Counted from the stretch's first letter, positions 52,430 to 62,187 are shown. The stretch is DNA of 64,000 nucleotides from Sphingobacteriaceae bacterium (GCA_002319075.1 NVQB01000001.1:5456001-5520000); one strand, 5' to 3'. The notes: generated by a model not told the origin, from the letters alone. Program-made: numbers and translations.

Positions 52430-55400
52430 TTATTGTTTAATTACTTTAACAACAGATACTTCCTTGTTTGATTGCACTTTCACGTAATAAACGCCATTAG
52501 CAAATTCAGTCATTCTAACATTTACCAGGTTCTCAGAGCTTATCTCAGTACTTAAAATACGACCTGAGATATCTATGATCTGGATTGTTTTCTCTGATCC
52601 ATTGGCCAAATCAACTGTAAATGCACCATTGTGAGGATTTGGATAAATCTGTAAGCCATTCATTCTTGAAGCCAACTGATTTAAGCCAGTACATTTACTT
52701 ACGGTTAAACTCACCATTGCCGTATCAGAACAACCATTTACATCTGTACCGGTTACCATATAAATCATACTGAAATTTGGATTAACTACTAAAATAGTTC
52801 CTGCGGTACCTGTGGTGGTTGGTGAAGTCCATAGGTAATTACCTGCACCAGCTGCAGTCATAGTTGTAGTTTCTCCTGTACAAATCAGAGTGCTTGCAGC
52901 AACTGCAGTTACAACCGGAACAGGATTAACACTTACTGTTATACTACCCTGATGATGACACGATTTTGCATCAATTGTGTGGTAGGAATAAGTAGTAGTT
53001 ACCGCCGGAGTTACAGTTACAGCGCTAAAAATAGACGGTACAGGCGTCCATGTATAAGAACTTCCACCCGGTGCGTAAACACTTATAGAATTTCCAAGAC
53101 AAAGTGAACTGTCAGGCATTTCATTAATTGTAATAGTATTTACACCAATGCTTAAGGTTTTGGTTCTTGAACAACCATAAACATTTGAACCGATAACCGT
53201 ATACACTGTGGTAGCTGTAGGTGTTACTACAGTAACTGCAGAAGTGGTAGATGAAGCTGACCATGAATAGGTAAGCGCGCCACCTGCAGTTAAAGTAGAA
53301 GAACCTCCACCGGCACAAAGGGATAACGGGCTACCGTTAAGAGATACTGTAGGTAAAGGATTAACAGTGTATGGCACTGTAGCAGCGCTAACACAACCAT
53401 TTGCATCTGTTCCGATTACGAAATAAGAACCGTTTACAGTAGGCGTTGTAACATACGATGCACCTGTGGCAGTATTATTCCAGTTATAACTTACAGCTCC
53501 ACTGGCAGTAAGAGACAATGATCCTGTAATACAAACTTCCAGATTAGAAGGTGTTGATGCAACAGTTAAAACAGGTGTGCTGAATACCGTAAGGGTTGCA
53601 ATTGCAGGCAATGATAAACATCCTGCAGAGTTTGTTCCAATAACTGCGTATGTGCCAGAAGTTGAAGCGAGAACAGGATTAGAGTAATTAGGATAAATGT
53701 AGCTGGTTCCACCTGAAGGAATTAAAAGGAAATTCGATCCTGCACAAACAGTTCCACTGTTAACAGATACAACCGGCAAAGCAACAATGCTAACGTTTAC
53801 AACAGCAGGAGCTGATGAAACACAACCGTTAGAACTTGTACCCGTTACGTTAATAGTTGTATTAGAAGTTAATGCAACCGTGCTTGCCCCTGTAGAATAA
53901 GAATAAGTTAAAGCTCCTGAAGGAACCGTTGTAAATACACTTCCTGAGCAAAGCGTTCCGCTAGCTGCCGTAATGGTAGGAGTTGGATAAACAGAGAGCG
54001 TAATGGTTTTTACACCATTACAAACCGTTGTACCTGTACCCGATACTGTATATACGGTGGTAACAGAAGATGAAACCGGAACTACTGTAGCATTTGAGCT
54101 CAAGGAAGCCCAGGTGTAGGTATTAGCACCAGAAACCGTTAAGCTTGAGGTAATACCCGGACAAACCGCTGAAGGTGTAGCTACCACAGTAAGAGAAGGT
54201 GACGCTAAGGTAGTTACGGTAGCAGAGGGCGAATTAGCCAGAAGCGATAAACAACCATTGCTGCCTGTTCCTCTTACAGTATAAGTGGTATTAACAATTG
54301 GAGAGAGTGTTGCGGTTGTTGCTATAACCGTTCCCGACGGGGAGCCGGCAAAAGTATAACTCGCAGCTCCACTGGCTGTTGTGGTAAAAGATCCACCAGG
54401 ACAAATAGAACCGTTATTAGCAGTTAAACTGATAGTTGGTGTAGGGATAGAAGTTACTGTAACCGTTTTAACATCGTAATTACATCCTGCAGCCCCATAA
54501 CCATAAACGGTGTAAACCCCTGAGGCCGCTGGCGTAATAGAGATACTTGCTCCACCCACACCCGTGCTCCAGGCATAGTTGGTAGCTCCTGAAACACTGA
54601 GTGTTCCTGCTGAGCCTAAACATATAGAGGGTGTTAATGCTGTGGCTGTAATTGTAGGATTAGCGCCAGAGTTAACTGTTTGTGTAACGGCGATTGTAAA
54701 GGCACTTGCAGCACTATAACCTGTTACAAGAACATAATAATTGGTAGAAGGTATAGAGCAAAAAGTTGCCGATGCAGCGCCACTCGCGCACATTGGTCCG
54801 TTATCATCGTTTCCTGTTACACAAGTCCAGGCACCGCATGATCCTGTGTAAACAAAAATTTTAGAATCCCAACTGCTGGCAGCGCAAAGATCAACGCCTA
54901 TCTGGTTACCGTTACCAACGAGTTTGTACCAAACACCAGGTTGACTCAAACTTGTTCCGCAAGTACCGGGTGCAGGACTTTCCAGTGTTGAATTTACCGT
55001 TGTTCCTGCTGTTGAGCTCGGAACCGCCATAGTGATAGCAGCAGCACATAAGTCATTTGCCGGTGCAGGAGGCACAGCCCCACCAATGCACGTTACAGAA
55101 TTATCCCTGCACGAGCTTTGTGTAGCGCATAAGGAGCTTGAGCTCACGTGTATGTAGTGTGTTCCTGCTACCTGAGCTGTCCATGTTAATGGTGAGGGGC
55201 CGGCCGCAACAACAGGACCAGTAGAAGTCCCGCTGCGAATTGTGTAATAATCTGTAGAAACAGAAGACGCTGAAACATAAACATTTCCGGCTGTAACCGA
55301 ATTTAAAGTCCCATACTCTCCCGCATACTGACAGCCTATATAAACTGTAAGAGTTGGATTGGGCGCAGTCATACTTCCAAAAGCTGAACTTTGTGTACAT

Positions 55401-55801
55401 GCCGGGCCGTAACAACCCATGAGTACATTACGACAAGTACTTTGCGTACCACAAGCGGAACTTGTATTACAATGGATGTAATAAGTACCTGAAACCGTTG
55501 GCGTAAAAACCAATGGTGCAGGGCCAGAAGCTACAAGGGTGCCGTTAGACGCTCCGATGCGAATCGTAAAATAATCTGTAGCAACGGTTGAATTTACCCA
55601 ATAGGTATTTCCAGCCACTACAGAACTGGTAGTGCAATACTCACCGGCATACTGGCAGGATACCGCGGTAATAGATGTTCCAGGGGCGGGCGCCGTGGGC
55701 GATCCGAAGGAGGAGGAGTTGGTGCATTGTGCACTCATTTTTAGCGACATTACACTGAGTAATACGCTAAAAAGCATTAGAAATTTGTTAGTTTGTTTCA
55801 T
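52430..55801 (-). CDS. Giant T9SS-exported protein: two N-terminal repeats, PPC-like domain and Ig/PKD-like repeats
   Basis: The 1123-residue product has a signal peptide (cleavage near MSAQ). Two ~105-residue repeats follow (SSFGSPTAPAPGTSI, CQYAGEYCTTSSV, TDYFTIRIGAS, YYIHCNTSSACGTQSTCR and again QSSAFGSMTAPNP). A PPC-like region comes next (~245-375: NDLCAAAITM, IFVYTGSCGAWTCVTGNDDNGP, YYVLVTGYS), then nine to ten Ig/PKD-like repeats and a type A sorting domain (YPNPHNGAFTVDL, FANGVYYVKVQSN). Surface or matrix protein, probably adhesive; substrate unknown. Its last repeats match those of 48485-52135, indicating duplication with different N-termini. Confidence 0.87.
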   Translation of the reverse strand: MKQTNKFLMLFSVLLSVMSLKMSAQCTNSSSFGSPTAPAPGTSITAVSCQYAGEYCTTSSVVAGNTYWVNSTVATDYFTIRIGASNGTLVASGPAPLVFTPTVSGTYYIHCNTSSACGTQSTCRNVLMGCYGPACTQSSAFGSMTAPNPTLTVYIGCQYAGEYGTLNSVTAGNVYVSASSVSTDYYTIRSGTSTGPVVAAGPSPLTWTAQVAGTHYIHVSSSSLCATQSSCRDNSVTCIGGAVPPAPANDLCAAAITMAVPSSTAGTTVNSTLESPAPGTCGTSLSQPGVWYKLVGNGNQIGVDLCAASSWDSKIFVYTGSCGAWTCVTGNDDNGPMCASGAASATFCSIPSTNYYVLVTGYSAASAFTIAVTQTVNSGANPTITATALTPSICLGSAGTLSVSGATNYAWSTGVGGASISITPAASGVYTVYGYGAAGCNYDVKTVTVTSIPTPTISLTANNGSICPGGSFTTTASGAASYTFAGSPSGTVIATTATLSPIVNTTYTVRGTGSNGCLSLLANSPSATVTTLASPSLTVVATPSAVCPGITSSLTVSGANTYTWASLSSNATVVPVSSSVTTVYTVSGTGTTVCNGVKTITLSVYPTPTITAASGTLCSGSVFTTVPSGALTYSYSTGASTVALTSNTTINVTGTSSNGCVSSAPAVVNVSIVALPVVSVNSGTVCAGSNFLLIPSGGTSYIYPNYSNPVLASTSGTYAVIGTNSAGCLSLPAIATLTVFSTPVLTVASTPSNLEVCITGSLSLTASGAVSYNWNNTATGASYVTTPTVNGSYFVIGTDANGCVSAATVPYTVNPLPTVSLNGSPLSLCAGGGSSTLTAGGALTYSWSASSTTSAVTVVTPTATTVYTVIGSNVYGCSRTKTLSIGVNTITINEMPDSSLCLGNSISVYAPGGSSYTWTPVPSIFSAVTVTPAVTTTYSYHTIDAKSCHHQGSITVSVNPVPVVTAVAASTLICTGETTTMTAAGAGNYLWTSPTTTGTAGTILVVNPNFSMIYMVTGTDVNGCSDTAMVSLTVSKCTGLNQLASRMNGLQIYPNPHNGAFTVDLANGSEKTIQIIDISGRILSTEISSENLVNVRMTEFANGVYYVKVQSNKEVSVVKVIKQ

Positions 55802-56037
55802 GTGTGTGTTGTTTAGTTGCCGACAATGTAGAGAAAAAAGATAACAAACATTAACAAACAGTTAAGAAAAAAGTTAATTTTAATCAAGTTTTAAGTCAGA
55901 AAATTTAATTATGAGGTAAAATGCATTGTTATTAGGTGAAACGACAACAAGCCCCAGATGTCTAAAATTTTAGATTTGGGATATACATATTTAACAATAG
56001 ACTTAAAGTTAACCCAAAGCTAAAGTTGAGCGCAAAA

Positions 56038-56063
56038 AAAACTCCTTTATAAAAAGGAGTTTT
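56038..56063 (-). terminator. Terminator of the STAS/Fur operon
   Basis: AAAACTCCTTT (56038-56048) pairs with AAAGGAGTTTT (56053-56063), with a T run on the minus strand. It follows the STAS gene by 25 nt. The other part of the 287-nt gap 55802-56088 shows no gene. Confidence 0.75.
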
Positions 56064-56088
56064 GACAAAACAGGCATGTAAAAGTTCT

Positions 56089-56436
56089 TTAAGCACCAAG
56101 CATGGCAAGTGCATCAGCCTGAGTATCGGCTACTTTAAAAAGCGTGTGAAGTTTGGTAATGAGAATAAGTTCGTTTATTTTTTTATTCATGTTGTAGAGC
56201 ACTGCTTCGCCACCAGCCACACGGGCTTTGGTGAGTAATTGAATAAGTGTATTTAATCCACTACTATTCATGTAAATTAATTTTTCAAGATCAATAACCC
56301 ATTGCGAGCAGTTTTGAGTGATAAGTTCTTCCGACTTTTCAAGTAATGCAATAGCCTGACCTTTTTCAATCAGGTTACCACTCATACTTATTACGGCGTA
56401 GTTACCGTTGTTGGAAATTGTAAAATCAAAAACCAT
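56089..56436 (-). CDS. STAS-domain anti-sigma-factor antagonist-like protein
   Basis: The 115-residue protein is a single STAS domain (FTISNNGNYAVISMSGNLIEKGQ, QWVIDLEKLIYMNSSGLNTLIQLLTKARVAGGEAVLYNMNK). The phospho-acceptor-like serine pair is in YMNSSGLN (~58-61), as in SpoIIAA and RsbV. It would control a partner-switching anti-sigma factor or related regulator by phosphorylation; no kinase gene is present here. The start lies 3 nt after the Fur-family stop codon, so the two are one operon. Confidence 0.85.
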   Translation of the reverse strand: MVFDFTISNNGNYAVISMSGNLIEKGQAIALLEKSEELITQNCSQWVIDLEKLIYMNSSGLNTLIQLLTKARVAGGEAVLYNMNKKINELILITKLHTLFKVADTQADALAMLGA

Positions 56437-56439
56437 AAT

Positions 56440-56910
56440 TTACTTTTTATAATGTTGACAGGCGCCAGATTCGCTTAAAAATTTACATTTTGCAAAAAAA
56501 TTAAGAGAATGGTGCAGTACTTTAAAGTTTAACATTTCTTCCGTGCTTCTTTGAATCTGCATTATACGAGGATCGCAAAACTCAAATACTTTTTCACAAT
56601 CGGTACAGATCAGGTGATCGTGTTGCCTGTATTTATAGGCTTTTTCAAACTGAGCCATATTTTTACCGAACTGATGTTTAATAACAAGCCCGGCATCCAG
56701 CAAAATCTCAATATTGTTGTACAAAGTTGCACGACTAACCCTGTATTTTTTATTCTTCATCATGAGATATAACCCTTCAATGTCGAAATGACCATCGTGG
56801 GAATAAATCTCGTTCAAAATCGCAAAACGTTCTGAAGTCTTGCGGTGTTTATTAACTTCCAGGTAATCAGTTAATATTTTATTTACAGCATCCTTGGTCT
56901 CCTGGCTCAT
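56440..56910 (-). CDS. Fur-family metal or peroxide regulator
   Basis: The 156-residue protein has a winged helix (~10-85: RFAILNEIYSHDGHFDIEGLYLMMKNKKYRVSRATLYNNIEILLDAGLV) and a C-terminal metal-binding domain with HDHLICTDCEKVFEFCDP and a late Cys. Features fit Fur or PerR; which metal is not clear. A pair with a STAS protein is unusual. The protein differs clearly from the Fur-family regulator at 34617. Confidence 0.87.
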   Translation of the reverse strand: MSQETKDAVNKILTDYLEVNKHRKTSERFAILNEIYSHDGHFDIEGLYLMMKNKKYRVSRATLYNNIEILLDAGLVIKHQFGKNMAQFEKAYKYRQHDHLICTDCEKVFEFCDPRIMQIQRSTEEMLNFKVLHHSLNFFAKCKFLSESGACQHYKK

Positions 56911-57108
56911 AACTAAGTTTCTAAATTAGACATAATTTGAATTTATCGCAAATAAAAAAGTTTGGGCCACCTTGTTATTTAGCCCAAAATTACCAATTGA
57001 TAGACGAACCTGGTATATTAAGGACGCATACGCCTATTAACAGTTGCGCCTTAAAGATATTTTTGCAGCCTTTTAATTTCAGTAATAAATTAATTACATT
57101 TAGCAATT

Positions 57109-57888
57109 ATGCAACACGGAATTTGTACGCTCAGTATTGTGCCTGCGAGAAAAGAACCTTCTGGAACAAGTGAAATGGTTACCCAGCTTTTATTCGGTGA
57201 ACACTACACAATTCTTGAGCAGGGCGAAGACTGGCTTCGCATAAAAACCGCTTTTGATAATTACGAATGTTGGATCAACGGTAAACAACATACCAAAATT
57301 CCTGAAAGTTTATTCCAGCAGCTCGAAAAACAAGATGCTGTGTATTCTAACGAATTGGTGCAACTTCTTCATGATAAAAGGAATGAAACCCATTTTCCGG
57401 TGAGTATTGGAGCTACCCTACCCTTTTTTAAAAACCATACTACCAGTTTTGATGTTTTTGATTTTGGATTTGAAGGGGCAACGGCTTCGCTAAAGGAAAA
57501 GAAATCAGCGAGAGATATTATCAATTCAGCCTATGTATTCCTTAATGCTCCTTATTTGTGGGGTGGAAAGAGTCCTTTCGGTATTGATTGCAGTGGTTTT
57601 ACACAATTAGTATACAAATTAAACGGTTATAAATTACCCCGCGACGCCTACCAACAGGTTGAAACCGGGACACCCCTTAGTTTTGTGGAAGAGGCAGAAG
57701 CCGGGGACCTGGCGTTTTTTGATAACGAAGAAGGCCGGATTATTCATGTGGGCATTTTATTAAACAACGAACAGATTATTCATGCGAGTGGTTGTGTACG
57801 CATTGATAAATTTGACCACTATGGTATTTTTCATACAGAAACTAAAAAGTACTCGCACACTTTAAGAGTTATAAAAAGGCTGCTGTAA
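57109..57888 (+). CDS. NlpC/P60 cell-wall endopeptidase with SH3-like domain
   Basis: The 259-residue protein has an N-terminal bacterial SH3-like part (~5-60: TLSIVPARKEPSGTSEMVTQLLFGEHYTI) and a C40 peptidase domain (~135-259) with Cys161 (FGIDCSGFTQ), His213 (IIHVGI) and His225 (IIHASG) as catalytic residues. It would cut peptide bonds between D-glutamate and the diamino acid in peptidoglycan stems. No clear signal peptide is seen, so location is uncertain; several Bacteroidota homologues look the same. It is monocistronic. Confidence 0.88.
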   Translation: MQHGICTLSIVPARKEPSGTSEMVTQLLFGEHYTILEQGEDWLRIKTAFDNYECWINGKQHTKIPESLFQQLEKQDAVYSNELVQLLHDKRNETHFPVSIGATLPFFKNHTTSFDVFDFGFEGATASLKEKKSARDIINSAYVFLNAPYLWGGKSPFGIDCSGFTQLVYKLNGYKLPRDAYQQVETGTPLSFVEEAEAGDLAFFDNEEGRIIHVGILLNNEQIIHASGCVRIDKFDHYGIFHTETKKYSHTLRVIKRLL

Positions 57889-58069
57889 TTCGGATGTGTA
57901 GATTAGGCCCGCCTTTACAGATACAGCCCCTACTATCGCTCAAAACCATGCTTTAACCATTGCCGTGAGTGGAAAACTTTGCGTGGGTTGCAAAAGTTGT
58001 AAAGAAGGACATAAAGTTTCATTTTTAGTAAACCTGATTACCCATTTAAAAAGCTTTCTATAAACGCCT

Positions 58070-58663
58070 TTAACCGAAAGCGGTGTTAACCTGTATTTGT
58101 TTCTGGCTTAAAGATAAGTGTGCCGGCAGAGCTTTAGAAAGTGGATAAAAAGGCGATAGCTTTTTGGCTCGTCTGCGTCTGATAGCCCCTGAAAGGATAA
58201 TAGGAGTGCTGCCTTCCTTCACTTTATCATGAGATTCTTTAATGAACCCGGCTATGAGTAGAATGTCATAAAGGCAAAGATCTTTGGTTATTTTAAATTC
58301 CTTTAAAAGTGCCTGAGCCTGACGTGTCTGCATCCCTTTCATAGGGTCGCGCTTTCCACGAAGGGATTCCTTATCGTTATCTGCGAGCAGGCGCATCAAC
58401 TTCATGAGGCGGTGGTAAAGGGTTTTGTCTTTATAACCGGTGTGTCTTATTACCAGGCGGCGGATAGTAGACGCAGCCCGGGCACAGGCTGTGAATTCTT
58501 CGCTGTTCTCTCTTGATCGAACAAATGCCGGCGAGGTTTTGAATTGTTTCCGCTTTGGCCCTCCCTTGGCCCTGACCAGCCAGCCAAAGACGCTTTTGTA
58601 GAAAGAAATACCATTTACAGTACCTGAGAGTTTTATATCACCGACCTGAAATGCCATATGCAA
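58070..58663 (-). CDS. Orphan hypothetical protein of a recurring Bacteroidota type
   Basis: The 197-residue basic protein shows GDIKLSGTVNGISFYKSVFGWLVRAKGGPKRKQFKTSPAFVRSRENSEEF, a pattern I recall from hypothetical proteins that occur in several copies in Bacteroidota genomes (FYK..G.. VRxKGG, FxRxREN). Function is unknown. It is Arg/Lys-rich and cytoplasmic. The surrounding gaps (57889-58069 and 58664-59054) have no convincing genes, which fits an accessory insertion. Start choice is ambiguous between the first two ATGs. Confidence 0.55.
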   Translation of the reverse strand: MHMAFQVGDIKLSGTVNGISFYKSVFGWLVRAKGGPKRKQFKTSPAFVRSRENSEEFTACARAASTIRRLVIRHTGYKDKTLYHRLMKLMRLLADNDKESLRGKRDPMKGMQTRQAQALLKEFKITKDLCLYDILLIAGFIKESHDKVKEGSTPIILSGAIRRRRAKKLSPFYPLSKALPAHLSLSQKQIQVNTAFG

Positions 58664-59054
58664 AGATACCTGAAAATTGGACGAAAAATTGTACGAATGA
58701 GTAAGAGTGTATTGACCTCTGAGGGAAGGTGTATGAGAGGCTGAGTAAATGCATGAGTTTCGTACTAAAAGACGGGATATGTACGGGGTAAGTAGGGAGT
58801 ATTACGCAAGGAACCAGGGAGTTGGCATAAGGTAAACTTCACCATGCCTTCACAACTTTTGCCCCTGATAGCTGTCGTACAGCTGCGCTGTACCGGGTAA
58901 AACTCTCTTGAATAAACAAGTTCTATCTTTTGATTACTAACTTTTACATTCAAAGATTTCGGTTAAATGACCAGAATCTTTAGTTTCAAACAAAGGTTTA
59001 AAAAATGATCGCCCTGATCTTTGAAATGCTTATTTTTAATTTTAAATCAAAGCC
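58664..59054. other. 391-nt intergenic region with a small palindrome
   Basis: No gene is supported here. The one clear structure is a perfect inverted repeat GTACAGC-TGC-GCTGTAC at 58877-58893. A 62-residue minus-strand frame (58765-58953) has no coding-like features. The region may belong to the same insertion as the orphan gene at 58070. Confidence 0.4.
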
Positions 59055-59786
59055 GTGGTTAACAGGTATAAACTGCTATTCGTTTTAGTCTTCTTTAGTG
59101 TCCTGATTCTATCTTTGTACGCTTTTCATAGTTTGCGTGATGATAAGGACATTCTTAGCTATGTGATGGACCCAAAAAAACAGGAGCTTGGTTTGTACTG
59201 GAAAGATGACGATGGTAAACTGTTGGGGAGCATTGGCGCGTTAAAGTCTTACCTGGAAAGAAAAAAAGTAAAACTTCTATTTGCCTGCAACGCGGGTATG
59301 TATATGGAAAACCAATCTCCGCTTGGTTTATTCATTAAAGAAAACAAACAACTGCGCGCTCTGAATACGAGCAGTGGAAAAGGCAATTTTCATATGAAAC
59401 CCAATGGTGTGTTTTACCTGGATGATCTGCAACAGGCCGGTATTTGTAAGACCGAAGATTATTCCAGGCAAAAAAACATACGCTATGCAAGCCAATCGGG
59501 ACCAATGCTGGTTATTGACGGGGCAATACACTCTTCTTTTACCAAGGGCTCCGAAAACCTTAACATTCGTAATGGTGTTGGCATTCTTCCCGATAATAAA
59601 GTGGTGTTTGCCATGTCTAAAAACCCCATTAACTTTTATGACTTTGCCTTGTACTTTAAAAACCTGGGATGCAAAAACGCGCTCTATTTTGATGGATTTG
59701 TTTCCCGCAGCTATCTTCCCGAAAAAAACTGGATACAAACGGATGGTAATTTCGGAGTGATGGTTGGAGTAACCCCTAAATTTTAA
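59055..59786 (+). CDS. Phosphodiester glycosidase-family protein
   Basis: The 243-residue product begins at a GTG codon with an N-terminal anchor or signal (VNRYKLLFVLVFFSVLILSLYAF). The body shows the DUF2233/NAGPA pattern: LFACNAGMYMENQSPLGLFIKENK, GNFHMKPNGVFY, SQSGPMLVIDG, NIRNGVGILPDNKVVFAMS and ALYFDGFVSRSYLP. The family includes enzymes that remove sugars from sugar-phosphate diesters. The gene is 4 nt before a GH92 mannosidase gene, so the pair may act on phosphorylated mannosides such as phosphomannans or N-glycans outside the cytoplasm. Confidence 0.8.
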   Translation: MVNRYKLLFVLVFFSVLILSLYAFHSLRDDKDILSYVMDPKKQELGLYWKDDDGKLLGSIGALKSYLERKKVKLLFACNAGMYMENQSPLGLFIKENKQLRALNTSSGKGNFHMKPNGVFYLDDLQQAGICKTEDYSRQKNIRYASQSGPMLVIDGAIHSSFTKGSENLNIRNGVGILPDNKVVFAMSKNPINFYDFALYFKNLGCKNALYFDGFVSRSYLPEKNWIQTDGNFGVMVGVTPKF

Positions 59787-59790
59787 ATCA

Positions 59791-62112
59791 ATGATTCGTA
59801 AAAAAATTAGCCTCACTCTCCCTTCCATTTTCATTAGCCTTTTTTCTTTCTCGCAGAAGCCTGCCGATATGGAGGTGATTAAGTTTGTAAACCCTTTTGT
59901 GGGAACCGAAAAAATGGGACACACCTACCCTGGTGCAACCGTTCCATTTGGCATGGTACAATTGAGTCCTGATACCGACACCTTGCAATACGAACTCAAC
60001 GGAAAATACAATCCCGATATTTATAAGTACTGCGCGGGTTACCAGTATTCAGACAAAACTATTGTGGGTTTTAGCCATACGCATTTTAGCGGGACGGGAC
60101 ATTCTGATCTTGGCGATATTTTAATTATGCCCACGGAAGGTGCTCTGCAATTAAATCCCGGAACGGCCGATAAACCTGCAAGTGGGTTTCGTTCAGCTTT
60201 CTCACATGCTAACGAGTTTGCAGAACCCAATTACTACAAAGTAAAATTAGACGATCACAACATACAGGCAGAATTGACCACCAGCGCGCGCGTGGGCATG
60301 CACAGCTATACTTTTCCGAAATCGCAACAGAGTCATATTATTTTAGATATGATGTCGGGTATTTATAATTACGACTCTAAAAATGTATGGACGTTTATTC
60401 GTGTGGAGAATGATTCTTTAATTACCGGCTACCGTGAAACCAATGGCTGGGCAAGAACAAGAACTGTTTATTTTGCTATTTCTTTTTCTAAAGCTTTTAA
60501 GAATTACGGCTATAAAAACTTTTCGAAGAAAGAAGTTTACCGTGGCTTCTGGAGAAAATTTGATCAAAGCCATAACTTTGCTGAAATGGCGGGAACACAA
60601 CTAAGGGCGTTTTTTGATTTCGATACGGATGCCAACGAATCTCTGAAACTCAAGGTAGCTCTGTCTTCTGTAAGTACGGAAGGCGCCCTGCTAAATTTAC
60701 GAACAGAAATTCCGCACTGGGATTTTGAAAAAGTAAAGCGCGATGGGCAAAAGTTATGGCATGATGAACTCGGAAAGATAAAAGTTGAAACACTAAATCC
60801 GGAAGACAAAGTAAATTTTTATACGGCCATGTACCATGCTTTTTTGAGTCCGACTTTGTACATGGACGTTGACGGGAAGTACCGTGGGCTTGACCAGAAC
60901 ATTCATAAAGCAGAAGGATTTTCGAATTACACGACATTTTCTTTGTGGGACACTTACCGGGCTTTGCATCCTTTTTTAAATCTGCTGCAACCGAAAAGAA
61001 ATTCAGATATGATCCGCTCTATGCTAAGTCATTACGATCAGAGTGTGCATCGCATGTTGCCGGTATGGTCGCATTACGCGAACGAAAACTGGTGCATGAT
61101 TGGTTATCATAGTGTTTCCGTTATTGCAGACGCGGTAATGAAAGGAACTACGGGGTTTGATCCCGAAGTAGCTCTGCTAGCCTGTGCCACGACCGCCAGA
61201 AATAAACAGTATGACGGCCTGGACTATTATATGGACCGCGGTTTTATTCCCGAAGACAAAAATGGAAGTTCCGTTTCAAAAACATTAGAGTATGCTTACG
61301 ATGACTGGTGCATTGCGCAGATGGCGAAAAAATTAAGTCACAAAGAGCTCTACGATGAATTTATAAAACGTTCTGAAAATTATAAAAACGTGTATGATGC
61401 ATCGATTGGGTTTATGCGTCCGAGGTTAAACGACGGAAGTTTTAAAAAAGAATTTGATGTGTTGAGTACCAACCAGGCCGGTTACATTGAAGGCAACTCG
61501 TGGAACTACAGTCTGTATGTACCGCACCAACCTGACTCGCTTATAAAATTAATGGGTGGTAAAAAAAGATTTTCGCAGCACCTCGATTCACTGTTCACTA
61601 TGAGTTTACCCGATAAGTATTTTGCGGAAACTGAAGATATCAGTCGCGACGGTATTATAGGTAATTACGTGCATGGCAATGAACCCTCACATCATGTGGC
61701 TTACTTCTTTAACTGGGCTGACGCCTCCTGGAAAACACAGGAAAACATCCGCATGATCCTTAAAAAAATGTACAAACCCGGTTCAGACGGCCTGGGCGGA
61801 AACGATGATTGCGGGCAGATGAGTGCCTGGTACATTTTTAGTGCTTTAGGATTTTATCCCGTTGCACCTGGATCTGACCGGTATTCTATAGGGAGTCCAC
61901 TTGTAAAATCGGCGCAGTTACTTTTAGAGAACGGAAAAACCTTTAGCATAGAAACCAGGAATCAGAGCGATAAAAATGTTTATATAGAAAAAATTCTGTT
62001 GAATGGAGAAGACCTCAAAAGAGCCTATTTAACGCATGCAGAAATTGTATCGGGAGGCAAGGTGCTTTTTATAATGGGTGGAAAACCGAACAAGAAGTTG
62101 TTTTTGAATTAA
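59791..62112 (+). CDS. GH92-family alpha-mannosidase
   Basis: The 773-residue enzyme has a signal peptide (MIRKKISLTLPSIFISLFSFSQ). It has the GH92 start VNPFVGTEKMGHTYPGATVPFGMVQLSPDT, the FSHTHFSGTGHSDLGDI and GNEPSHHVAYFFNWA segments, and GNDDCGQMSAWYIFSALGFYPVAPGSDRY near the end. GH92 enzymes are calcium-dependent exo-alpha-mannosidases (alpha-1,2, -1,3 or mannose-1-phosphate types) acting on N-glycans or yeast mannan. It is secreted or outer-membrane associated and cotranscribed with the phosphodiester glycosidase. No SusC/SusD genes are seen here. Confidence 0.93.
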   Translation: MIRKKISLTLPSIFISLFSFSQKPADMEVIKFVNPFVGTEKMGHTYPGATVPFGMVQLSPDTDTLQYELNGKYNPDIYKYCAGYQYSDKTIVGFSHTHFSGTGHSDLGDILIMPTEGALQLNPGTADKPASGFRSAFSHANEFAEPNYYKVKLDDHNIQAELTTSARVGMHSYTFPKSQQSHIILDMMSGIYNYDSKNVWTFIRVENDSLITGYRETNGWARTRTVYFAISFSKAFKNYGYKNFSKKEVYRGFWRKFDQSHNFAEMAGTQLRAFFDFDTDANESLKLKVALSSVSTEGALLNLRTEIPHWDFEKVKRDGQKLWHDELGKIKVETLNPEDKVNFYTAMYHAFLSPTLYMDVDGKYRGLDQNIHKAEGFSNYTTFSLWDTYRALHPFLNLLQPKRNSDMIRSMLSHYDQSVHRMLPVWSHYANENWCMIGYHSVSVIADAVMKGTTGFDPEVALLACATTARNKQYDGLDYYMDRGFIPEDKNGSSVSKTLEYAYDDWCIAQMAKKLSHKELYDEFIKRSENYKNVYDASIGFMRPRLNDGSFKKEFDVLSTNQAGYIEGNSWNYSLYVPHQPDSLIKLMGGKKRFSQHLDSLFTMSLPDKYFAETEDISRDGIIGNYVHGNEPSHHVAYFFNWADASWKTQENIRMILKKMYKPGSDGLGGNDDCGQMSAWYIFSALGFYPVAPGSDRYSIGSPLVKSAQLLLENGKTFSIETRNQSDKNVYIEKILLNGEDLKRAYLTHAEIVSGGKVLFIMGGKPNKKLFLN

Positions 62113-62187
62113 GATCTAGTGGTAAAGAAAAATTTGCGAGGAACACTTTTACACAGTTTTGTTATACAAAGTGGTGTTTAAAAAGCC

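Noticed and set aside
58765-58953. 62-residue minus-strand frame in the 58664-59054 gap
   Set aside because: No signal, domain or promoter support, and composition does not look coding.
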